Assembly: GCA_047632015.1 (NCBI GenBank)
Contig: JBLIBC010000147.1
Span: 1-6,681 of the forward strand
Direction of reading: 5' to 3'
Source of the DNA: JBLIAZ01 sp047632015
GTDB lineage: Bacteria; Bacteroidota; Bacteroidia; Flavobacteriales_C; GCA-002722245
Length of the DNA: 6,681 bases
Shown: positions 1 to 5,567 of the stretch, piece after piece
How the letters are laid out: every line of letters begins with the position of its first letter
Numbering within the stretch: the first letter of the stretch is position 1
Notes under the pieces: generated by a model
What the model saw: the letters and a program-made list of their open reading frames with translations, nothing else
Database searches by the model: none
Told to the model about the DNA's origin: nothing
Position numbers and translations under genes: made by a program

Positions 1-2
1 AG

Positions 3-626
3 GAGTTGGAGCAAGATGAGAATAAATACTCATTAGGAACTAAAATTAACTACGAGGGAAATAATGTAGAACAGCACGTAAATAAAAATGAAATTCACGT
101 GATTGCCAATAAAGGCTGGAAAGACAAGATAAAGCTAAGCTATGCCGCTCCAAGTATTTGGAACGTTCCACTGACTTCGGAAGATGATTTTGATTTATTG
201 GACCCAAGACGTTTTGGAAACTTGATTCACACCATTCTGTCAAAACTTGATGCTAACCACGATTTGGATCAAGTGCTAGAATTCATGATCCACAATGGGT
301 TCATGCTTAAAAAGAATACTGAAAACATCAAACATCAAATAAACAACATCCTCGCCCTCCCATTGCTGCAAAAGCTTTGGAACCAAGGGGAGCACATTAT
401 TGAAAAAGATTTCATCAATAAGAATGGTGTTGTATTCAGACCTGACAGGATTATTCTACATGAGCAGGCTTGCTATTTGATTGATTTCAAAACCGGAGCA
501 AAACACAAAAAGCATCAAAAGCAAATTGAGCAGTACGCCACGGTGCTACATGACTTGAAGTATAAAAACATCAAAGCATTTTTGATTTATACAGACCCCA
601 TTGAAAGCGTTGAAGTGATACTTTAA
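3..626 (+). CDS. C-terminal PD-(D/E)XK nuclease domain of a RecB-like helicase-nuclease (5' partial)
   Basis: The frame is open at the left edge, so this is the tail of a longer gene; the TTG at 6 is just an internal leucine codon. Counting that codon as residue 1, about 206 residues are visible. They carry the RecB-family nuclease signature: GNLIH with His75, RPDRI with Asp147, the DFKTG core with Asp160 and Lys162, then a Q..Y helix motif at Gln175-Tyr177. In this family the His, two Asp and Lys bind metal and cleave DNA. In Bacteroidota such a domain usually ends a roughly 1000-residue UvrD/RecB-type helicase that processes double-strand breaks, so I infer a helicase upstream, outside the window. 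It could instead be a stand-alone or AddB-like nuclease. The gene ends at TAA 624-626 and I see no clear terminator after it. The nuclease call is strong; the full architecture is inferred. Confidence 0.85.
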   Translation, partial: ELEQDENKYSLGTKINYEGNNVEQHVNKNEIHVIANKGWKDKIKLSYAAPSIWNVPLTSEDDFDLLDPRRFGNLIHTILSKLDANHDLDQVLEFMIHNGFMLKKNTENIKHQINNILALPLLQKLWNQGEHIIEKDFINKNGVVFRPDRIILHEQACYLIDFKTGAKHKKHQKQIEQYATVLHDLKYKNIKAFLIYTDPIESVEVIL

Positions 627-687
627 TCATCACGTAATTTCCATCTCGACATTATCAACAACACCATCATGACAACAATAATTTGCC

Positions 688-721
688 TTGCTTCATAAAG
701 TAACGTTTAACGGTATATTTG
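688..721 (+). promoter_or_regulatory. Bacteroidota-type promoter for the glycosyl-hydrolase-like gene
   Basis: TATATTTG at 714-721 is a perfect match to the -7 consensus TAnnTTTG. A TTG at 688-690 lies 23 bp upstream, at the upper end of the 17-23 bp spacing reported for the -33 element. Transcription would start near 726-728, giving a leader of about 35 nt that consists almost entirely of the tandem repeat. This is a motif match only; no start site is known. Confidence 0.5.
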
Positions 722-723
722 TT

Positions 724-759
724 GCTTTAAATTGAGTTTTAAACTGAGCTTTAAATTGA
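724..759 (+). repeat. Three tandem 12-bp repeats in the leader of the hydrolase gene
   Basis: Units 1 (724-735) and 3 (748-759) are identical: GCTTTAAATTGA. Unit 2 (736-747) is GTTTTAAACTGA, with two changes. Each unit has the self-complementary core TTTAAA. The array ends one base before the ATG at 761 and begins two bases after the -7 box, so it fills the presumed 5' untranslated leader. It may be a slippage-prone spacer, a repeated protein-binding site or a short leader peptide; the sequence alone does not decide. Confidence 0.9.
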
Positions 760-760
760 A

Positions 761-2338
761 ATGATAAAAAGGATCTTTCTGTGTTGTTTCATCCTGAATG
801 GAATCTTTACCATTACCAGCAAGGCTGGCACTCACCCGATTCAGGATTTGAACGCCAGTCTTCAGCAATCCATTCAGGAGCAAGATTTTCCAACAAGAGA
901 ATTCAGGGCTGCATGGGTCACCACTTTTACAAACCTTGACTGGCCTTCAAGGAAAGGATTAAAAAGCGGAGAACAACAAAAGGAATTTTTACAATTGCTT
1001 CAAAAATTCAAAGGAAGTAACTTGAATGCAGTAATTGTACAAGTTAGAGCATCATCAGACGCGTTTTACGAAAGCAAGTACAGTCCTTGGTCGGAATGGC
1101 TAACTGGTGTTCAAGGCGAGCCACCAATCCCTTATTACGATCCACTTGCCTTCATGCTTGAACATTGTCACACTCAAAACATGGAGTTTCATGCATGGTT
1201 TAATCCGTTGCGCGCAATTTCCCACGATAGATTCAGCAGCGTGACTTCGGACCACATCACCGCTAAGAAGCCAGAATGGTTTTTTCATTATGGAGAAAGC
1301 TATTACTACAATCCAGGAATTCCAGAAGTACGAAAGTACATATTGGACGTAATCATGGAGGTAGTTGATAAATACGATATTGACGGTGTACACCTTGACG
1401 ACTATTTTTATCCCTACACCATCAAAAAGCAAGCTATTCCTGACGCTGCAACTTTCAAAAAATACAACCGAGGTATCAAGGACATCAAAGATTGGAGACG
1501 TGACAACATTAATTTATTAATTCAAGAAATATCAGCCGCTATAAAAGCAAGGAAAGCACATGTGAAATTCGGCATTAGCCCGCTTGCCATTTGGAGGAAT
1601 AAAAAGCAAGACCCATTGGGAAGTGACACCAACTCAGGACAAACTAGTTATGACAACTTGTATTGTGACACTAAATTGTGGATGGAAAATGGGTGGATGG
1701 ATTACATAGCTCCACAACTTTACTGGAGTACTGACAACCTCTATGCGAACTTCAATAAATTATTGAACTGGTGGAACTTAAGAACCTATAAATCAATGCA
1801 TTTATACATAGGTCACGCGTTGTATAAACTTGATTTAAATCAACGTCGTAGCTTTAAAACACAACAACTAATTGATCAAGTAACATTGGCTAGAACAAAC
1901 AGCAGAGCCCAAGGAAGTATTTATTTTAGAGCAAAAGCATTTAATAAAAACCATCAAAATTTTCAGCAAACATTCAGGAAAACGATTTATCAATATCCTG
2001 CTTTAATTCCAACCATGCCTTGGATTGACAGCATCCCTCCTAGCACGCCCGAAAAATTAAAATTAACTTGGGAAAATTCGTCGGTAATGTTATCGTGGTC
2101 TGAAGACAAATCAAATGACCCTATGAACAAAGCACATACTTATGCAGTATACAGGACTGAAGGAAATCTGATTAATACAGAATTAAATGCGAAAAATCTG
2201 ATTAAAATTTCGAGAACGAACCAGTTTTTGGATTTCAACACGAAACCAGGGAAGTCTTATACTTACTACGTTACCAGTTTTGACAGAATGCACAATGAAA
2301 GCTTAAATAATGTTAGCAGAAGCATAACCATAGAATAA
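761..2338 (+). CDS. Exported glycosyl-hydrolase-like 10 (GHL10/DUF187, YngK/DigH-like) protein with C-terminal FnIII domain
   Basis: This 525-residue protein starts with a signal peptide (residues 1 to about 22: basic MIKR, hydrophobic core, probable cleavage near SKA-G). That supports the ATG at 761. Residues about 46-420 form a GHL10 TIM-barrel domain, with family landmarks REFRAAWVTT (46-55), VIVQVRASSDAFY (91-103), FHAWFNPLRA (143-152) and the acidic IDGVHLDDYFYPY (207-219), whose Asp208, Asp213 and Asp214 are catalytic candidates. Residues about 426-525 resemble a fibronectin type III domain (IPPSTPEKLKLTW start, YAVYRTEG, YTYYVTSFD). The family includes E. coli DigH (YddW), a division-associated enzyme that cleaves glycan strands of stem-peptide-free peptidoglycan. 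A periplasmic or cell-surface role in peptidoglycan or other glycan cleavage is therefore likely, but the substrate is inferred. DigH is a lipoprotein; here I see no lipobox cysteine at a usual position. The gene appears to be transcribed alone. Confidence 0.9.
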   Translation: MIKRIFLCCFILNGIFTITSKAGTHPIQDLNASLQQSIQEQDFPTREFRAAWVTTFTNLDWPSRKGLKSGEQQKEFLQLLQKFKGSNLNAVIVQVRASSDAFYESKYSPWSEWLTGVQGEPPIPYYDPLAFMLEHCHTQNMEFHAWFNPLRAISHDRFSSVTSDHITAKKPEWFFHYGESYYYNPGIPEVRKYILDVIMEVVDKYDIDGVHLDDYFYPYTIKKQAIPDAATFKKYNRGIKDIKDWRRDNINLLIQEISAAIKARKAHVKFGISPLAIWRNKKQDPLGSDTNSGQTSYDNLYCDTKLWMENGWMDYIAPQLYWSTDNLYANFNKLLNWWNLRTYKSMHLYIGHALYKLDLNQRRSFKTQQLIDQVTLARTNSRAQGSIYFRAKAFNKNHQNFQQTFRKTIYQYPALIPTMPWIDSIPPSTPEKLKLTWENSSVMLSWSEDKSNDPMNKAHTYAVYRTEGNLINTELNAKNLIKISRTNQFLDFNTKPGKSYTYYVTSFDRMHNESLNNVSRSITIE

Positions 2339-2367
2339 TGAGTCTTAATTAGGTTTAGACTCATTAT
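2335..2367 (+). terminator. Hairpin over the stop codon of the hydrolase gene, possible terminator
   Basis: An 11-bp perfect inverted repeat pairs 2335-2345 (ATAATGAGTCT) with 2357-2367 (AGACTCATTAT) around an 11-nt loop. The 5' arm contains the TAA stop at 2336-2338. Only TATTT follows the stem, so the U-tract is poor and intrinsic termination may be weak. The hairpin may instead protect the transcript 3' end. Confidence 0.6.
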
Positions 2368-2372
2368 ATTTG
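2365..2372 (+). promoter_or_regulatory. Possible -7 box for the rhomboid gene
   Basis: TATATTTG at 2365-2372 fits TAnnTTTG exactly and lies 38 nt before the rhomboid ATG, almost the same distance as the identical octamer before the hydrolase gene (39 nt). I find no TTG at the usual -33 distance (about 2339-2347), so support is partial. Its first three bases are part of the upstream hairpin's 3' arm. Confidence 0.35.
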
Positions 2373-2410
2373 GTAAAAATATTAGAAGTCAATTTAGCAC
2401 AAAAACATCG

Positions 2411-3184
2411 ATGAATTTTCTAAATAACATCCCTCCCGTTACCAAGAACCTGCTAATCATTAATGTTTTGATGTTTCTGCTGCAGAACTTTATACCTGCA
2501 ATTAACGAGCAATTAGCGCTGTACTTTTTTATGTCACCTGACTTCCAGTCTTATCAGGTACTCACGCACATGTTCATGCATTCAACTGGCGGATTAAGCC
2601 ATATCTTTTTTAATATGTTCGGTGTATACATGTTTGGTTCTGCATTGGAACAGAGATTGGGCTCGGTAAAATTCTTTAAATTTTATTTAATGACTGGTTT
2701 TGGAGCTGTCATACTTCATTCCCTCTCTGTCTACGTTGAACAGTACGAAATCATTCAGTATCTGGAAGTGCTTAAAGAGTCTATGGTTATTGAACGTGAA
2801 GTAGTATTAAAATATTTATCAGGGGATGACGCAGACAGAGTATTGTCTTTGTACAAAGAACAAGAAACTGTAAACTCAATAAGAATTCGACCTGAAGACT
2901 ACCCTCAAATATACTCAATACTTACTGGTCGAGTTGTTGGAGCTTCAGGCGCCTTATTTGGGTTATTAGCAGGGTTTGCTATGCTGTACCCAAATCAGCG
3001 ATTATATTTAATGTTCATCCCAGTTCCTATAAAAGCAAAATATTTTGTGATTGGATATGCAGCTGTTGAGTTATTCAGTGGTGTAACTGGGACCATGAAT
3101 GGAATCGCTCACTTTGCGCATTTAGGTGGCGCGCTCTTTGGATTTATTATCATTAAATTTTGGAAAAGTAAGGGTAGCATTTAA
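2411..3184 (+). CDS. Rhomboid family intramembrane serine protease
   Basis: A 257-residue inner-membrane protein of the GlpG-like six-helix type. Likely helices are about 14-30, 60-78, 88-108, 174-192, 207-224 and 233-250. The catalytic dyad is visible: Ser179 in GASGALFG (177-184) and His237 in HLGGALFG (237-244). SHIFFNMF supplies His64 and Asn68, equivalent to the oxyanion-hole residues His150 and Asn154 of E. coli GlpG, so the enzyme looks intact. Rhomboids cut substrates within or near transmembrane helices; the substrate here is unknown. Residues about 109-172 form a charged, probably helical soluble insert between helices 3 and 4, similar to what I recall in other Bacteroidota rhomboids. 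ATG 2411 is chosen because MNFLNNIPPVTKNLL fits a short cytoplasmic N-terminus before the first helix. The gene converges with the DUF4442 gene, with only 12 bp between their stops. Confidence 0.93.
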   Translation: MNFLNNIPPVTKNLLIINVLMFLLQNFIPAINEQLALYFFMSPDFQSYQVLTHMFMHSTGGLSHIFFNMFGVYMFGSALEQRLGSVKFFKFYLMTGFGAVILHSLSVYVEQYEIIQYLEVLKESMVIEREVVLKYLSGDDADRVLSLYKEQETVNSIRIRPEDYPQIYSILTGRVVGASGALFGLLAGFAMLYPNQRLYLMFIPVPIKAKYFVIGYAAVELFSGVTGTMNGIAHFAHLGGALFGFIIIKFWKSKGSI

Positions 3185-3196
3185 ATAGCCTAAAAA

Positions 3197-3697
3197 CTAC
3201 TTTTTTGATCGAATTTTAAAAGACCAAGTCACTTCAAAAGTAGACACTATTGTTCCGTCTTTCATTTTACCTATTGTGACTGCCGGTACAACAACAGGCT
3301 CGTTAGTGGCAATTGATTGCTCCAACGCTACAATAAAATCATCGTAATTGTTGCATTCAAAAAACACTTTACTATCTGCCTTTTTCATGAATTCAGCTTT
3401 CATGTTCACCACGATGTAAGCAAAATTCTCATTATAAGCCTCTAACGCTAACATCGCAGCACCAGCTGTTGAAAGCTCTGCAGCCATTGCTTGCACAGCA
3501 AAGTACATTGATTTAAAAGGGTTTTTATTGATGTGTTTGAATGGAACAGAAACCACACATTCCTTTGTAGTAAGTTGTCGCATCCTAACACCAGAAATAG
3601 CAAGCATAGGGATTTTAACCAAACTGAATGGAATAAACGTAAAAGGGTTAGCCATCCTACTTACTAACTTATTTTGCTTGGCTGATAATGTACTCAA
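3197..3697 (-). CDS. DUF4442 protein with a hotdog thioesterase-like fold
   Basis: This 166-residue protein resembles the DUF4442 (PF14539) family, a hotdog-fold group related to acyl-CoA thioesterases. The best marker is NKNPFKSMYFAVQAMAAELST (57-77), the helix and loop that are conserved in the family. Other matches are the KIPMLAISGVRM stretch (28-39) and the C-terminal strand FEVTWSFKI (154-162). The real substrate of the family is not established, so thioesterase activity is only inferred. No signal peptide is obvious, so it is probably cytoplasmic. The longest frame starts with TTG at 3695-3697; an in-frame stop lies just upstream and the first internal ATG is at 3653-3655 (residue 15). 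I keep the TTG start because residues 6-20 (AKQNKLV...NPF) resemble the N-terminus I recall for relatives, but a 152-residue product from ATG is possible. It lies 37 bp downstream of the barrel gene on the same strand, with no promoter motif between, suggesting co-transcription. Confidence 0.82.
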   Translation of the reverse strand: MSTLSAKQNKLVSRMANPFTFIPFSLVKIPMLAISGVRMRQLTTKECVVSVPFKHINKNPFKSMYFAVQAMAAELSTAGAAMLALEAYNENFAYIVVNMKAEFMKKADSKVFFECNNYDDFIVALEQSIATNEPVVVPAVTIGKMKDGTIVSTFEVTWSFKIRSKK

Positions 3698-3734
3698 TGG
3701 TAATATTTAAGTTATGAATTATGAGAAAGTCAGC

Positions 3735-4601
3735 CTACAATTCGTCAGCTTCACCTATCTCTTTAATTTTATTAATCTTTTTGTTAAGAGAAACGGAAAA
3801 ACCGAACAAAAGGTTTCCTTGTAAGTAAAAAAAGTTTTGTCGTGCTTGATCTGACACACTCGCTGTTGTCCTCACATTGCCCATGTCAATGAATCCAAAT
3901 TTTGCTTCAGATTGAATAAAAAAGTGATCATAAATACGTAACGTAACTGCTCCAAGACCACTCACACCATACCCTGCCCAATTAAAGTCATCGTACCGTT
4001 CACTCCCCATTAAAGTCACATTGGTCTTTGGCATTACCCCTCCTACTTCAACTCCTTCAGAAATTCCCAATCGAAACTTTTTATATTGAAGTACGTCATC
4101 GTACCGCTTAAATGAAACGTTCAAATAGTTAAGTCCGTCTGTATGTTCGTAAGTCAAAAAATCACTACTTAACACCTTTTGCTCATTGATGTAGTTTCCT
4201 TCAAATCGTTCGTTCGATAATCCCACTTCTCCATTCATGGTCACGGTTTGGTCTTCGGTCACCACATATTTCATGTGATCCACTCCGAACGATATTTCGC
4301 AGTGATCACTAAAAAAGTAACCTATTCTAGAATTATATTGGGGAATTGTCAATTTAGAAGCACCAAAATAAATCCCCCAATCGAAAGGAGTTTGCTTGTC
4401 TTTAGCCTGGACATTTCCTAAAGTAAAATCATAATCGTCTCCAGTAAACTGAATATCAGAATCCGTGTACGCTGAGCTGTTCCAACCCCAATAAAAATAC
4501 ATGTCCCCTTTGCGGTTATTGTCTTTTACCTGAAACTGTTCTCCTAAGGCAAAGCCAGTGAAGCTTGCAAGCATTATCAAGATTAAAAAACATTGTTTCA
4601 T
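3735..4601 (-). CDS. Probable outer-membrane beta-barrel protein of unknown function
   Basis: A 288-residue exported protein. A signal peptide covers residues 1-20 (MKQCF, hydrophobic core, probable cleavage after ALG). ATG 4601 is chosen because an upstream TTG at 4628 would only add nine residues ahead of this signal and would lie inside a palindrome overlapping the likely promoter. The mature part has alternating hydrophobic and polar strands rich in Gly and aromatics, as in outer-membrane barrels: GDMYFYWGWNSSAY (32-45), RIGYFFSDHCEISFGVDHMKY (92-112), HTDGLNYLNVSF (153-164), HFFIQSEAKFGFIDM (226-240) and FFYLQGNLLFGFSVSL (257-272). I recognise this pattern from uncharacterised Bacteroidota proteins starting with GDMYFYWGWN and containing HTDGLNY and IRTT-like motifs, but know no function. 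Unusually for a barrel, the last strand is followed by a charged tail (273-288) instead of ending in an aromatic residue. It is the first gene of a likely two-gene unit with the DUF4442 gene. Confidence 0.75.
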   Translation of the reverse strand: MKQCFLILIMLASFTGFALGEQFQVKDNNRKGDMYFYWGWNSSAYTDSDIQFTGDDYDFTLGNVQAKDKQTPFDWGIYFGASKLTIPQYNSRIGYFFSDHCEISFGVDHMKYVVTEDQTVTMNGEVGLSNERFEGNYINEQKVLSSDFLTYEHTDGLNYLNVSFKRYDDVLQYKKFRLGISEGVEVGGVMPKTNVTLMGSERYDDFNWAGYGVSGLGAVTLRIYDHFFIQSEAKFGFIDMGNVRTTASVSDQARQNFFYLQGNLLFGFSVSLNKKINKIKEIGEADEL

Positions 4602-4614
4602 GGTGTTCAAAATG

Positions 4615-4628
4615 TTGCTACGTAGCAA
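4615..4628. promoter_or_regulatory. 14-bp perfect palindrome, operator-like
   Basis: TTGCTACGTAGCAA equals its own reverse complement. It lies 13 bp upstream of the barrel gene ATG and overlaps the last three bases of that gene's putative -7 box (4626-4633), so it would cover the predicted transcription start. This is the classic position for a repressor site, but no regulator is known here. It could also form a small hairpin in the leader. Confidence 0.5.
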
Positions 4629-4652
4629 AAATACTTTAAGCTGAGTTCACAA
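4626..4652 (-). promoter_or_regulatory. Possible promoter of the barrel-DUF4442 unit
   Basis: On the minus strand TATTTTTG (4633 to 4626) fits TAnnTTTG exactly. TTG (4652 to 4650) lies 16 bp upstream of it, one base below the usual 17-23 bp range. The box ends 24 nt before the ATG at 4601, giving a short leader of roughly 20 nt. Motif match only. Confidence 0.45.
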
Positions 4653-4709
4653 CCATAATAATTCGCATGATTTACATTCGAATATGCCGCATAAGCATTT
4701 GTTCTTTTT

Positions 4710-4717
4710 TATCTTAG
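4710..4717 (+). promoter_or_regulatory. Weak -7-like box for proC
   Basis: TATCTTAG differs from TAnnTTTG at one position. It ends 20 nt before the proC ATG, which would give a short leader and agrees with choosing ATG 4738 over 4684, since the latter lies upstream of this box. I find no TTG at the proper -33 distance, so the assignment is weak. Confidence 0.3.
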
Positions 4718-4737
4718 CAAGGACAAAATTAAATGAC

Positions 4738-5541
4738 ATGAAATTAACAGTTATTGGAGGAGGAAACATGGGATTGACCTTTGCAAAAGGGATTCATGCT
4801 TCGGGATTGTTAGGAAATCAAATTTCCATTCTTGAAAAAGGTGAGGAAAGTCTTAACAGATTAAAAATACAGGAAAAGGATTTTCAAGTTTTTGATAGTC
4901 CTGAGAAGTGTATCAAAGAGGCTGACATCATTATTGTAGCGGTAAAGCCTTTTCATGCATCAGAAGTATTTGAGGGCATTAAACCTTTTGTAAACAGTAA
5001 TCAACTGTTTATTTCCTTGATGGCTGGAGTGAAAATGGAAAGCATTCAACTTGCTTTAGGGATTTCAAAAATAGTGCGTACCATGCCTAACTTACCAGCA
5101 ATGATAGGAAAAGGTATGACTGGATATACTTCGTCCAAGGATGTAAGTGTTTCGGAATTGGAAACCGTTGAAAAATTATTGACATCCACAGGTGAAGCAG
5201 TCAAAGTAGATTCTGAAGATGACATTGATAAAATAACTGGACTGTCCGGAAGTGGTTCTGCCTATGTGTTTTATTTCATGGAGGCTATGATGAATGGGGC
5301 TGATGAACTTGGATTCAATCAAGAAGATTCAAAAAAAATCATCATCCAAACTTTTGAAGGTGCTGTTGAATTGTTCAAACAAAACGGAGACACTACTTCC
5401 CAATGGATTGACAAAGTTTGCTCTAAAGGAGGGACTACGATTGCGGCAATAAATTCCTTTGAAAAAAACAAAGTAAACGAACACATTAACCAAGGAGTAA
5501 GAGCTGCTTATGATAGAGCAGTTGAACTTGGAAAAGAATAA
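4738..5541 (+). CDS. proC: Pyrroline-5-carboxylate reductase
   Basis: ProC reduces 1-pyrroline-5-carboxylate to L-proline with NAD(P)H, the last step of proline synthesis, in the cytoplasm. At 267 residues it has normal family length. The N-terminal Rossmann domain starts at once with MKLTVIGGGNMG (1-12), followed by VAVKP (67-71) and RTMPNLPA (114-121), which line the cofactor and active site. The C-terminal helical dimer domain has TGLSGSGSAYVF (167-178) and the signature region SKGGTTIAAINSFE (229-242). Lys230 stands where many homologues have proline (SPGGTT). An upstream in-frame ATG at 4684 would add 18 residues before the nucleotide-binding strand, which the family does not support. 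The gene is followed after 26 bp by proA on the same strand, so the two probably form an operon. Confidence 0.95.
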   Translation: MKLTVIGGGNMGLTFAKGIHASGLLGNQISILEKGEESLNRLKIQEKDFQVFDSPEKCIKEADIIIVAVKPFHASEVFEGIKPFVNSNQLFISLMAGVKMESIQLALGISKIVRTMPNLPAMIGKGMTGYTSSKDVSVSELETVEKLLTSTGEAVKVDSEDDIDKITGLSGSGSAYVFYFMEAMMNGADELGFNQEDSKKIIIQTFEGAVELFKQNGDTTSQWIDKVCSKGGTTIAAINSFEKNKVNEHINQGVRAAYDRAVELGKE

Positions 5542-5567
5542 TTATTAGTCTTAATATTTATAATAAA

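Noticed and set aside
46..243. Minus-strand open frame opposite the RecB-like nuclease gene
   Set aside because: It lies fully antisense to a well-supported coding frame and has no recognisable motif.
623..670. Minus-strand 15-codon frame MMVLLIMSRWKLRDD after the nuclease gene
   Set aside because: Too short, overlaps the end of the nuclease gene, and no promoter or homology supports it.
1100..1432. Minus-strand 110-codon open frame inside the hydrolase gene
   Set aside because: The opposite strand encodes the most conserved part of the GHL10 domain; this frame is a shadow without family features.
3164..3204. Possible bidirectional terminator between rhomboid and DUF4442 genes
   Set aside because: AAAAGTA (3164-3170) can pair with TACTTTT (3198-3204), but the stem is only 7 AT-rich pairs and the loop is 27 nt, so stability is doubtful.
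3528..3710. Plus-strand 60-codon open frame opposite the DUF4442 gene
   Set aside because: It is antisense to the conserved DUF4442 N-terminal half and has no domain or promoter support.
4676..4683. ATTCGAAT palindrome upstream of proC
   Set aside because: Eight bases of AT-rich palindrome are expected by chance and it is not positioned on a convincing promoter element.
4684..4737. 18-residue N-terminal extension of ProC from ATG 4684
   Set aside because: ProC proteins begin right at the Rossmann strand, as MKLTVIGGGNMG does, and the likely -7 box lies inside this stretch.
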